From Cladocopium goreaui (taxonomy: Eukaryota; Sar; Dinophyceae; Suessiales; Symbiodiniaceae): DNA of 64,000 nucleotides. Position numbers and translations under genes: made by a program. The stretch spans positions 1-64,000 of the forward strand of contig CAMXCT020001145.1 in assembly GCA_947184155.2 (NCBI GenBank), given 5' to 3'. Every line of letters begins with the position of its first letter. Position 1 is the first letter of the stretch. This document shows, one piece after another, positions 1-10,175 of the stretch. The notes under the pieces were generated by a model. It was not told where the DNA came from, did not search any database, and saw only the letters and a program-made list of their open reading frames with translations.

Positions 1-229
1 CCCGGATCTCGACCGGGAAGCAGCACTCCTGCACCAAATTGACTAGTGGTGTGCCCTAGATGAACCTTTTCCCAGTGAGAGGCTGGCACCAGGTCAAGGC
101 TGTATTCCGGCCTATTTGAGATCCGAGAAGAAAATGAACGGGCAGCGCACACACAGTCGCATCTCTCAGTTGAACCATGATATCCTTCAATAGGCAAGTT
201 TTGTGTGCTCAGCTACATTGCTACCGCTT
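1..229. other. Unassigned left flank
   Basis: No supportable gene is seen here. The stretch precedes the degenerate spliced-leader footprint that starts gene copy 1, and it has no recognisable counterpart next to copies 2 and 3, which fits it being the integration-site flank. Confidence 0.4.
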
Positions 230-249
230 CCGGCGTCTCTTTGGCTCAA
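230..249 (+). other. Degenerate spliced-leader relict, 5' boundary of helicase copy 1
   Basis: The sequence keeps about 15 of 20 positions of the dinoflagellate spliced leader, including the TTTGGCTCAA end. It lies at the same place relative to the downstream leader as the exact SL of copy 2, and the sequence after it (GTTCCAGAAAAGGGAAA at about 278-295) aligns with the same stretch after the SL in copies 2 and 3. I read it as an old mRNA-derived 5' end that has mutated. Confidence 0.65.
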
Positions 250-504
250 ATGCAAAGCAGCAGACAGACCAGCTGTCTCAGCATAGTTCCAGAAAAGGGA
301 AACATAGAGCACCTCGGGGAGGGATTCATATCACTAACCTTTCCGATTATCAGACAAGGGTTCTGCTACAGACTTGTTTTTTCACGCCACAGTTTATTTC
401 CTGATTTTTCGTGCGTTAGGATCTAATTTCGCGATAGTGCCCCTTGCTACGCTACATCCCTTACCTGACCCATCGTCCTCCGTCCCATTTGGCATCTGGT
501 TTCT

Positions 505-1058
505 CTGGCCAAAGACGTGCCAGGGCTATCAGTGCTTCTCCCACCACCCTTCTCCCCCCTCTGATTGGTTTGTGTGTGGTTTCTTCCTTTTCTGCTCTTT
601 GGCTCGGAGTACCTTGCTCCCTCCCTTTCTCTCTCGCCTTTCTTCTTGTTCACTCTTGTGCCTGGATTTTCTGACTAAAGACTGTCAGGGCTTCCAGTTT
701 TTATTTGTCCCTTTCCTCCCCCCCTGATTGCACCTTTTTCCCCACTGCTGCGTGCGCCGCCTGATTCGACTGCCGTGTATTAATTTTTGGGTTCGGGCTT
801 TCTTGTTTATCCTACTTCGTGTCAAGGTGCTTGAACTGCCTGGCCAAAGACGTGCCAGGTTTTTCAACACTCGACCCTTCCCCCCTTCTCTGTTGATTTG
901 TGTTGTTTGGTTCAGGTGTCCGTTGTCTCTTTCTGTGTGTTGGTCTCCGTTTGTTTGCTTTTCTGTGTTGGTGGTCTTGTGGGTCCGCCTTCTCATCTTT
1001 GTGTTTGCCATTCAATACTGATTGAAGTGCTTGAGTCTTCTGACCAAAGACGTGTCAG
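505..1058 (+). repeat. Leader hairpins of copy 1 (four motif-1 hairpins)
   Basis: Four short hairpins lie in the pyrimidine-rich leader of helicase copy 1, at 505-523, 671-688, 840-858 and 1040-1058. Stems are CTGGC/GCCAG or CTGAC/GTCAG and the loop is CAAAGACGT, or TAAAGACT in the 18-nt version. The last two sit in a longer duplicated context (GTGCTTGA before, CAACAC after). The leader runs from the SL relict to the ATG at 1132, so the hairpins would be in the mature 5' UTR. Confidence 0.8.
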
Positions 1059-1131
1059 GATTCTCAACACCTCCCCCCCACCCCACTTTACCTCTACACC
1101 CTGAACAGCTACGCAGGAACTGCACAGCTCG

Positions 1132-4100
1132 ATGTCTCTGCTTTCCAGAGAACAAGTGGTGAAATCCTGGTATGCAAAGAACCCTAACGTCAGCTTCTTT
1201 GATTTGCTCTTTGCACTTGAACAACATAAGAGCATTTCGACTGAGTATGGGCTGAATGTATCCATTGAGCAGCACTGGAGGCTTGGAGACCCCCATAAGA
1301 AGATCGCTGCGCCAGATCGACATGACTATGAAATTGCAATGGTAGGTGGGAGAGAAACCTTACCTGGGCCTGACTGGCATAAGCTGTACCGATGGTTGGT
1401 TAGTCAAAGCCCTGCTTTCTTGCCTTACCACACGGTATATTTGGTGACGGACAATCGGGATTTGCAATCTGATAAGGTCAAGTCTGAGCCTAGACTCAGT
1501 CATTGGCCAATGGTCGCTGCTTGGTGGAAAGAACGGCTACGCTATGTCGGTCCATATGGAGAACTCACCACGGTTGTCTTTGTCCACATTTCAGCTGACA
1601 CTGGTCTCCATAAGGTACACCCGACATGGGCAGGGACGTACATCCTTGATGCGTGTGTGTTCCTCTTCCCGGCCATCAACTTTGCATTGATTGACAGCGA
1701 TTGTGTGCCAGTGACTCTCTTCGAGATACGGGAACTTTGGCTGGCGAGCACTGACCCAACCCATGCAGCTGCATCAAGCACAGTTGTCAAGAGCAAACTG
1801 TCAAGCCCCATTGCGTCATCGCACAAACGTGCGCGATCTGTGGACACGGGAAGGGACATGCAGCAGCCTGGTCCACCTTCAAAGCTGTCTAGATCGCATA
1901 GCGCGGACCATCTTGCTGTCCGAAAAGCAGACCCACTGCGAGCCCCTCCGTTCACCTACGGTGCCAATTTGGCAGACGAAGTAGACTATGGTGATTCGCC
2001 AGACCCGAGTCCCCGAATGTCTCGTCGAGTGACGTCCAGCAGCGATGACTCTTCCCCGGCTGGGGCAGCTAAACCCACTCGGAAGGACAAAGTAGCCGTG
2101 GATGAAACTGCCACTGCGCCTAGGCCCAAAGGAGTCATCCTTGTGAGTGAGGCTTTCACTGAAATCAATGCTGGTCTGGTCATTGTATTGGCTTCGGGTC
2201 ATGAGAGTCCTGTACCTGTTACTGTCTTGGAGGACCCAGACACAGATCCTGACGAAATTGCCCGCGTTATTACCATTGCTTACCACAGACATGTCGAAGC
2301 CTACCTAGCTACTACATATCCACCTGCAGATGTTGAGAGAGCAGTCGCTAGTGGATTACTTGGCTCTCCTCTGCTTGGCACGTCCACACGGGTTACTGCA
2401 GATTGGTGCCATGCGTGGAGCTTGCTAGGCCAGTGGTCTGGACTAGTTACGTTTCCTGTCCCAGCCTCTGGAGTCTGGCCGCGCCATGGTCATTTACGGA
2501 AGATCCTTGATGGCTACCAAGGCAGGCAACCAAACTTCCATAAATGGGCTAGGCCCGCCTACGAGCAAGGGGCCCTTCCGACCCTTAGCCTGCTGCCCGG
2601 TGAGGTCAGTGTACGAGTGCTACCAGGAGACAAGATGTACCAAGCCATGGCAATCGAGCCACAGTACATGCGGCCTGTTATCCTTCATGGATTTGGCACC
2701 AGTGCCAAGAAAAGAATGCCGAACAGTCTCGCTGACCTCGCCCAATTTGGCTGGTTGCCGCTGGCTGCTGCTCTATTTGGCACGAATGAATGGAAGCCCC
2801 AATGGCTACATCACAATTTCCTTCCAGTGATTGGACTGCGGCTGCATGCCAAAGTGCCACCTCCCCCTCTCTCCCAAGCCCAACTGATCTTGCTGTGTGG
2901 ATTGTGGCAACGAAAGGAACAATCGGAACCCTCATGTACATCGCTTCAGCAAGCAGCTCTCCTGAAGTTTGGTCTCCCGTTACCTTTCCGAGAAATGGCT
3001 AAATGGGAAATCACTGTCAATAAGCAGACTATAGATGTTGGAGAACTGTCCAAACAACGTTACATAGGAAGACAACCCGAAGCTGAGATGCCTGCTACAC
3101 TCAAGGACTCGGTTGACTGGGCATCCTGGGTCTTTTCCCTTGCAGAAGTCTGGCAAGATGACGCCCCGATGCAAGACCGACCCCTTGAAGTGCATTGCAG
3201 TGGACTAGGAGGTGGCCTGCTTAGTAGCGAACACGAATATGATATTTTCCTGCAAAATCTTGCGCAAACAAAGGTGTATGGCCCATCGCTTGCGATGACA
3301 GACAATTGGGAAGAACATATCACCCAATTGGGCCTTACCAAAACAGTGCACGAATATGCTGTGTACCAGCTCCTTTCCACTGCTGATGGATGGACAGCTT
3401 GGCGTGATTTCCTCCCTGAACAGTTTTCTGATCCACAGCTGCTGCTCACGAGAGCGATCCGCCTCATTGAGGCCGCGACCATCCGGCCAGCCCACTCCAG
3501 GCCACCACATCCGACCTGGTCAACCGCGATTATGCAGATCTTCCGTTGTTACCATCCACAAGGGAAACAGCTTTTTCTGAAGTCATGTTTTCCACATTTG
3601 GTCACTACAGGGGACAACAGAGTGAGCAGGGACATTAACGTGTATGGTTTCTCGGCAGGGTCCTATACGGGCTTAGCAGTCCACGAGATCCTGAGTGAAT
3701 TTGCTGCGTTCCCTGGCCTCACTAAAGTTGCTGCGATTGCGACGCCGCCAGAGATGCTGCGACTTGCCACAGGCGAACGCAGAGTCACACTGGTGCACTG
3801 CCTGGAAGACCGGCTATGTGTGTGGAGACCTGCATCTCTGACTGAATTTAACTATCAAGTTGTTCTTATAGAGGGGCACCCCACCTGGAGTGGGCGTGCC
3901 AAACATTCCTATGGCCACTTGCTCTTCATTGACCTTGACGAAGGAGTCCACGAAATCCAGAGGCTACAAATCACCACCCCGCAAGTTATTCCACATGGGG
4001 TACGGTGCGAGGGATTGCTGCGTGTACTCTCATGGGTTAGCTTTGACCTTCCTGAGCACCTTAAGACGACTCTAAGTGATTTGTTAGTAGCAGCAGGAGA

Positions 4101-5890
4101 AGGGAACATGGAGCTACAGAATATACCCATCGGTGGACGGGACATACGGGAATGTCAGCCTGAAACGGAAGCTGACCTACAAGCAGCTCTGATTGCGATG
4201 ATCCCCACACCGGGAGGCTCCCACGATGAGGGTGGGTTGCTGGTTCGCAACCTACTGGCAGAATTCCTGCGTGGGTTCTCATTACGAACCCTCATCTTCC
4301 TACTGGACATGGTTCTTCCGCAACTAGACGCTTACCATGTGGGACGGCAGCTCCAGCATCTCCAGCCCTGGGTCAGTGTGGAACTTGCTCAGCAGAAGAA
4401 GCGAGGACAAACAGGAACACGCTTGCAGCTCACCTACCAATACGAGGCTTATGCTGGGTTTCATGTCGTTCAACCTACATACTGATGGTGCCCCGCTCCT
4501 GCTGTTCAGTGCACCGTCGGATGTTCCAATGACCTCGCCGCGAGAACTCTGCGAGGCTGGGAATCTAGGCAACTTAGAAGCCAATGTGATGGCGGGCAGA
4601 GCATTACTGGGTGTCCTCCAGTTGCCAGATACTCAGCATCGTTGTGTCATATTACTTGTACATGAAAAGGTGATGTCTAGCGGAACCAGTAGAACCCTGC
4701 TCAGCGAGCGATCAAGCGCATTGCCCCGAAGTTGCTGGAGGTCGTTATCGTCTCGCTACCCATTGCTCGGACCTTTTGTGGGCGGCTTTGGGCCAGTATC
4801 TCAAAACAATGGGTTACTTTGATCCTGCAAAGGACTGGCCGAAACCCATCGAAGACTATAGTCCATGACCGTTGTATGGGAGGAGCTAGCTTTTCTGGGA
4901 GACACACGCAGCCGCCATGAACTCTTAGTGTTTGCGCAGGCTAACCAGTCGCGCTTACCACTGGCAATGGGCATCGTGCAACCGCATATACCTGGTCGCC
5001 GCATGGCCAGCGAGCGCAAAACGCAGCTGACGGATGCATTAGTCAGAATATTGACACGGTTTTTGACACCAGCCACAATATCAATGGATGGGGCCCATGA
5101 CAGTTACTACTGTGAATATCTCCTTCCTTTAGCAGCCCACGGTGATGGACATGTCTTGACAGTCTCTATTGCCTTGTTACTGGCCATTCTGACAGGAAGA
5201 TCTGACTTATGTATTGCCGGGGTTTTTGGTGCTGGCAAAACGCGGTCCCTTGCGGTCTTGCTCATTGCCCTGAGTTGCGAACTCAAGGAATTTGTTGCCA
5301 TCATCTATACGAAAGAAAATGTAGCTGCCAAAGCACTTGCGGATCAATTGAGTGATCTCGCGCCCCCCACAATCAAGAGCTTTGGTAGGCTCATTGGACG
5401 CATGGAGGAAGGCAAAGGTGAAGCATATGCCTCCAAGATTGACGTTCGATGCAGTGATCGCAATAGAATCATCGCTCACAAGAATGTCCTCATTGCAACA
5501 GGTGGCTCGGCCACGGCGGAAATGGCGATGCGTTACTCCAGCTTTGGTCATTGGATCTCTCGCACCTGGCTTGCCTTCATGGATGAAAGTCAACAGTATG
5601 GCAACTACCATGAAATTGCAGCTCTCGCTGCTATTCAACAACCAACCCTAACTGTTTTCATTGGTGATCATAGGCAAACCCCAGGCGGATTGTCAAAAGG
5701 CCGAGCAGCTGCTGTCAATCGTCGCAAACTGTTGCAACGGCCGTTAGGGCTCCGAGCACTTGATAAGTCAGGAGACTATCTCCCGCCGGCACGAATGACA
5801 GCACTTATAGCGCAGCTCTGGCCTGATGCGAGCCAAGATCCGGAGTCTGATCTCTTCAGTTTGCTGCGCCTTGCAAATAAGTCGCATACA
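1132..5890 (+). pseudogene. SF1 helicase / hydrolase-like giant gene, copy 1 (3' truncated)
   Basis: This is copy 1 of the large repeated gene. It is open from the ATG at 1132 (MSLLSREQ) to 4485 and again, in another frame, from about 4865 to the junction near 5890. Visible parts are a conserved unknown N-terminal region, a GxSxG elbow (GFSAGSYTG, about residue 840), a Walker A box (GVFGAGKT at about 5220-5245), a DESQ Walker B box (about 5583-5594) and a GDHRQTPGG motif III. The order matches Upf1-like SF1 helicases. Motif VI and the C-terminal extension of copy 3 are missing, because the sequence switches to a TIR element at about 5890. A frame change between 4485 and 4865 means it is not intact. 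The protein differs from copy 3 at scattered residues, so it is the more diverged copy. The host function is unknown. Confidence 0.8.
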
Positions 5891-6984
5891 AGGGAGGCCC
5901 CCACCGCGTCTCCAAAAAGTCTGCCGATTTCAGGTGCCGAAAACGAACCCTCTGGACATATGAGATGCTGCTCCTATACTGTCGAGGTAGGTCCCTTTCA
6001 GGCCGCCGGGTTTTGACCACTTTTTTGGGCCCTGTTTGAGGGGCCATGATGAAGCAGGTTTGTTGGCATTCGAGGCGCGCCAAGGCGTACCGAGGCCTGC
6101 CCGAGGCACGAGGACAAAGCGAGGCTTACGGGGATCCGAATCTATATAATACTATTGTTGGGGTCCCTTAGCAATGATTGCTGGTATGGCAATGGGACAC
6201 TGCGGCGTCTTCTGGACGGTATACGCTCTTGGGCGCTTGTGGCGCAGCTAGGGGTACCAGATTGTTGAGCCCAGCAGAAGTCATGAACAAGGTCTTCCTG
6301 AGGCGATGCTTTTGAGAAAGGTAACATTCAACAAGGAAGCTTTCTTAATTAGCCACTTTTCGAAACGTGGAGGAAACCTCAGAAACCCAGGGAAACCTTT
6401 GGGAAACCCGTGGGAAACCCCTCAGAAACACTACTCTTTCTTTAGATTCTGGTTCAAAAACGCTGGCAACTGTGCAGGAAACCCACGGAACCCCTGGGAA
6501 ACCCAACACTTTGTAGAGGAAACCTTCGGAAACCCCTTTGGAACAATGCACATTCACCCCCCCTCAGAAACTTTGCTCTTTCTTTGGATTGGGCTTCAAA
6601 AACGCTTGCAACTGTGGAGGAAACCACGGAAACCCCTGGGAAACCCCTGGGAAAACCCTGGGAAACCCAACACTTTGTAGAGGAAACCCTAAGAAACCCC
6701 CATAGAACAATGCACAGTCACCCTTTGGCAATTTACAAGAATAAAGAAGGGGGTGTGGGGAGGAAACCTGGATGAGACAGCAGCAATTGGATAAATTGGA
6801 TGAGATGCAAAAAGTATTATAGAACCGTTTTCGGTCTTCCCGCCCACTCATAGTATTCTGATGGCACTGTGTTCCACGTTGCCACCCGTGCCAGCTCCGG
6901 CGTCCAAGAGGTGGTCGTTTGGAAGGGTCTATTTTTGGGCCCTCAAAGACAAGAAAAATTGGAGACGCAAATTCGGGCCTCCCC
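5891..6984. mobile_element. Non-autonomous TIR element R, copy 1
   Basis: The left end reads GGGAGGCCCCCACC and the right end, reverse complemented, reads GGGGAGGCCCGAATTTG. Both are followed inward by CGTCTCCAA, giving an imperfect terminal inverted repeat of about 25 bp. It shares with the second copy at 58063-58709 the same left end, a CGAGGC-rich stretch and a block containing CTATATAATACTATTGTTG. No transposase is encoded. It sits exactly between helicase copies 1 and 2, ending both at their 3' sides. No clear target-site duplication was found, so an insertion followed by rearrangement is as likely as a simple insertion. Confidence 0.6.
6371..6708. repeat. GGAAACCC minisatellite inside element R
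   Basis: Irregular runs of GGGAAACCC and AGGAAACC are organised in about two larger units of roughly 140-150 bp. Each holds a CTCTTTCTTTRGATT block, a CAAAAACGCT block, an AACACTTTGTAGAGG block and a GAACAATGCAC block. The open frames across it are low-complexity and not credible genes. Confidence 0.7.
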
Positions 6985-6986
6985 AG

Positions 6987-9325
6987 TAATTGCTGTTGAC
7001 CAGGTCGGGTGTGGTGGCCTGGCATGGGCTGGCCGAATATTCGCAGCCTCAATCAGGCGAATCGCTCTCGTGAGCAGCAATTGTTGATCAGAGAACTGTT
7101 CAGGGAGAAAATCTCGCCAGGCTGTCCATCCCTCTGCAGTGGAGAGTTGCTGATATATCGCATATTCGTGCACAGTTTTGGTGAGGCCCAACTGGGTGAC
7201 ATGTGCTTCCCAATCATCCGTCATCGCAAGCGATGGGCCATACACCTTGGTTTGCGCAAGATTTTGCAGAAAAATATCATAGTCATGCTCGCCACTAAGT
7301 AGGCCACCCCCTAGTCCACTGCAATGCACTTCAAGGGGTCGATCTTGCATTGGGGCGTCATCTTGCCAGACTTCAGTGAGGGAAAAGACCCAGGAGGCCC
7401 ACTCAGCAGAGCCTGTGAGTGCTACGGGCAGCGCATCTGCAGGTTGCCCCCCACTATAGTTTTGTTTGGACACTTCTCCAATATCTATGCCTGCTCGTTG
7501 ACGGTGACTTCCCACTTAGCCATCTCTCTGAAAGGTAACGGAAGACCAAACTTGAGGGGAGCTGCCTGCTGGAGCGATGGACATGAAGGTTCCGTTTGTT
7601 CCTTCCGTTGCCACAGTCCACACAGCAATATGAGCTGAGCTTGGGAGAGAGGAACAGGAGTTACTTTGGCATGCAGTCGCAGACCCACCACTGGAAGGAA
7701 GTTGGGATGCAGCCATTGGGGCTTCCATTCTTGTGTACCAAATAAAGCCGCAGCCAAAGGCAACCAGCTAAATTGGCCAGGTCAGCGAGACTGCTAGGCA
7801 TTCTTTTCTTAGCATTAGTGCCAAACCCATGCAGGATAACCGGTCGCATGTGGTGTGGCTCGATTGTCATGGCTTGGTACATCTTGTCTCCTGGTAGCAC
7901 TCGTACGCTGACTTCACCCGGCAGCAGGCTAAGAGTCGGAAGGGCTCCTTGCTTGTAGGCAGGCCGAGTCCATTAGTGGAAGTTCGGTTGTCTGCCTTGG
8001 TAGCCATCAAGGATTCTCCGTAGATGACCATGGCGCGGCCAGACTCCAGAGGCTGGGACCGGAAAAGTGACTAAACCAGACCACTGGCCTAACACACTCC
8101 ACGCATGGCACCAATCTGCAGTAACACGGGTGGACGTGCCAAGCAGAGGAGAGCCAAGTAATCCACTGCCGACTGCTTGCTCAACGTCTGCAGGTGGATA
8201 TGTAGTAGCAAGGTTGGCTTCGACATGTCTATGGTAAGCACCAGTGATAACGTGGGCTATTTCATCAGGATCAGTATCCGAGTCCTCCAAAACAGTGATG
8301 GGTACAGGACTCTCATGACCCGAAGCTAATACAATGACCAGGCTCGCGTTGATTTCAGTGAATGCCTCACTCACTAGGATGACGTTTGGTTGACTCAGCT
8401 GGTGAGTAGTCATCGCTACTGGACGACGCCCGACGAGACATGCGGGGACTCGGGTCCGGTGAACCACCATAGTCAACTTCATCCGCTAAATTGGCACCAT
8501 AGGTAAGTGGCGGGGCTCGTAGTGGGTCAGCTGTTCGGACAGCAATATGGTCAGCACTATGCGATCTGGACAGCTTCGATGGTGGACCAGACTGCTGCAT
8601 ATCCCTGCCCGTGTCCACAGAGCGCGCACGTTTGTGCGATGATGCAATGGGACTTGACAGTTTGCTCTTGGCAGCTTTGCTTGATGTAGCTGGGCGGGTT
8701 GGTCAGTGCTCGCTAGCCAGAGTTCTCGTATCTCAAATAGGGTCACTGGCACACAATCGCTGTCAATCAGTGCAAAATTGATGGTCGGAAAGAGGAATAC
8801 GCAAGCATCAAGGATGTACGTCCCAGCCCATGTCGGGTTTACCTTATGAAGACCAGTGTCAGCTGAAATGTGGACAAAGACAACTGTGGTGAGTTCTCCA
8901 TATGGACCGACATAGCGTAACCGTTCTTTCCACCAAGCAGCGACCATTGGCCAATGGCTGAGTCCAGGCACAGACTTGACCTTGTCCGATTGCAGATCAC
9001 GATTGTCCGTCACCAGATATACCGTGTGGTAGGGCAGGAAAGCTGAGCTTTGACTAGCCAACTATCGGTACAGCTTGTGCCAGTCAGGTCCAGGTAGGGT
9101 TTCTCTCCCGTTGACCATTGCAATTTCGTAGTCATGCCGATCCGGTGCAGCTGTCTTCTTATGAGGGTCTCCAAATCGCCAGTGCTGCTCAATTGATGCA
9201 TTCAGCCCATACTCAGTCGAAATGCTTTTGTGCTGTTCAAGTGCGTAGAGCAAATCAAAGAAGCTGATATTTGGATTCTTTGCATACCAAGACTTCGCAA
9301 CCTGTTCCCTGGAGAGCAGAGACAT
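6987..9325 (-). pseudogene. SF1 helicase / hydrolase-like gene, copy 2 (decayed, 3' truncated)
   Basis: This matches the first roughly 800 codons of copy 3 (21636 down to 19235) at near identity, from the ATG at 9325 (MSLLSREQ) to an abrupt end at 6987, where element R begins. Reading frames are interrupted several times, leaving open fragments such as 8486-9061 and 6987-7515. The hydrolase-like and helicase segments are absent. The matching leader and SL boundary show that copies 2 and 3 descend from one recent duplication or two retropositions of near-identical mRNAs. It has no coding potential as a whole. Confidence 0.8.
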
Positions 9326-9399
9326 CACACTGTGAGTTCCTGGGCAGCTGATTGGGTGTAGAATTGAAGAAAGGGGGAGGGAGGGAGGTGTTGAGAATC

Positions 9400-9841
9400 C
9401 TGACACGTCTTTGGTCAGAAGACTCAAGCACACCAATTGGTATCAAATCAAAGAAACCGACAGGGAGGAACCAAAGAAAGACAAACAAAGCCGGCAGCAA
9501 CAAGAAAAGGCCAACAGCACAAACAAAAAATGGAAGAGGGGGGAACGAGTGTTGAAAAACCTGACACGTCTTTGGCCAGGCAGTTCAAGCACCCAGAGCG
9601 GAAACCAAAGGGATCAGATTAAACACCCAACACTGAAAAGACTTAGGAGCGATGGCAGAAGCTAGGCGGCGCACACAGGGTGAGCGAAAAAGGTGAAATT
9701 AGGGGGGAGGGAACGGGAAAAAGAAGCTGGAAGCCCTGACAGTCTTTAGCCAGAGAATCCAGGCACGAGAGAGAGAAAGAGAGAGGAAAAGCAAGAGGAG
9801 GTGGAGAGAGGCGCTGGCAGCCCTGGCACGTCTTTGGCCAG
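9400..9841 (-). repeat. Leader hairpins of copy 2 (four motif-1 hairpins)
   Basis: Four hairpins lie at 9400-9418, 9561-9579, 9736-9753 and 9823-9841, all on the coding strand upstream of the ATG at 9325. They match the copy 3 leader one for one. The 9561 hairpin pairs CTGGC with GTCAG (one G-U pair), and the 9736 hairpin has the shorter TAAAGACT loop. Confidence 0.8.
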
Positions 9842-10096
9842 AAAAACCAGACGTCAAATGGGAGGAAGAGAGAGGAGCCGGGTGAAATGGGATAAACAGT
9901 GACGGATGCTATCGTGGAATGTGGTCCCAATGCACGAGAGATCAATGTGTACTTAGTTAAATGAAAAATAAGCTGTGGCAATACCCTTTGCCCAATAACC
10001 GGGAAGTTGGCTATATCAATATCTTACCGAGGTAAGGAGGCTCTATATTTCCTTTTCCTGGAACTGAGCTAAGGCAGCAGGACTGTCTACGACTAT

Positions 10097-10118
10097 CTTG
10101 AGCCAAAATGGCTACGGA
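10097..10118 (-). other. Exact dinoflagellate spliced leader (DinoSL) footprint
   Basis: The reverse complement reads T-CCGTAGCCATTTTGGCTCAA-G, identical to the 22-nt DinoSL. It is followed by ATAGTCG, not by the GTA/GTG donor expected in an SL RNA gene, and it stands exactly where the similarity between copies 2 and 3 ends. It therefore marks the 5' end of a trans-spliced mRNA that was reverse transcribed and inserted. Being unmutated, it points to a fairly recent event. Confidence 0.93.
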
Positions 10119-10155
10119 GACCGTCCCAGGAAGGGGGTGAGTAGCGCTGACAACC

Positions 10156-10175
10156 CTGAACCAGTCTGCGGTCAG
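10156..10175 (-). repeat. Degenerate motif-1 hairpin upstream of the SL
   Basis: On the minus strand it reads CTGACCGCAGACTGGTTCAG, so CTGA/TCAG and CC/GG can pair around a GCAGACT-like loop. It lies just outside the SL of copy 2, in another pyrimidine-rich stretch that looks like an older, eroded leader (10119 to about 10340). A weak SL-like sequence follows at about 10341-10358. Confidence 0.4.

Noticed and set aside
505-1058. Rho-independent-like terminators
   Set aside because: The hairpins are not followed by T runs, lie upstream of genes, and the genome is eukaryotic.
6371-6708. CRISPR-like array
   Set aside because: Irregular minisatellite without constant repeat/spacer lengths, in a eukaryote.
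10097-10118. SL RNA gene
   Set aside because: No GT donor, Sm site or tandem repeat unit follows the SL; the next bases continue the helicase leader.
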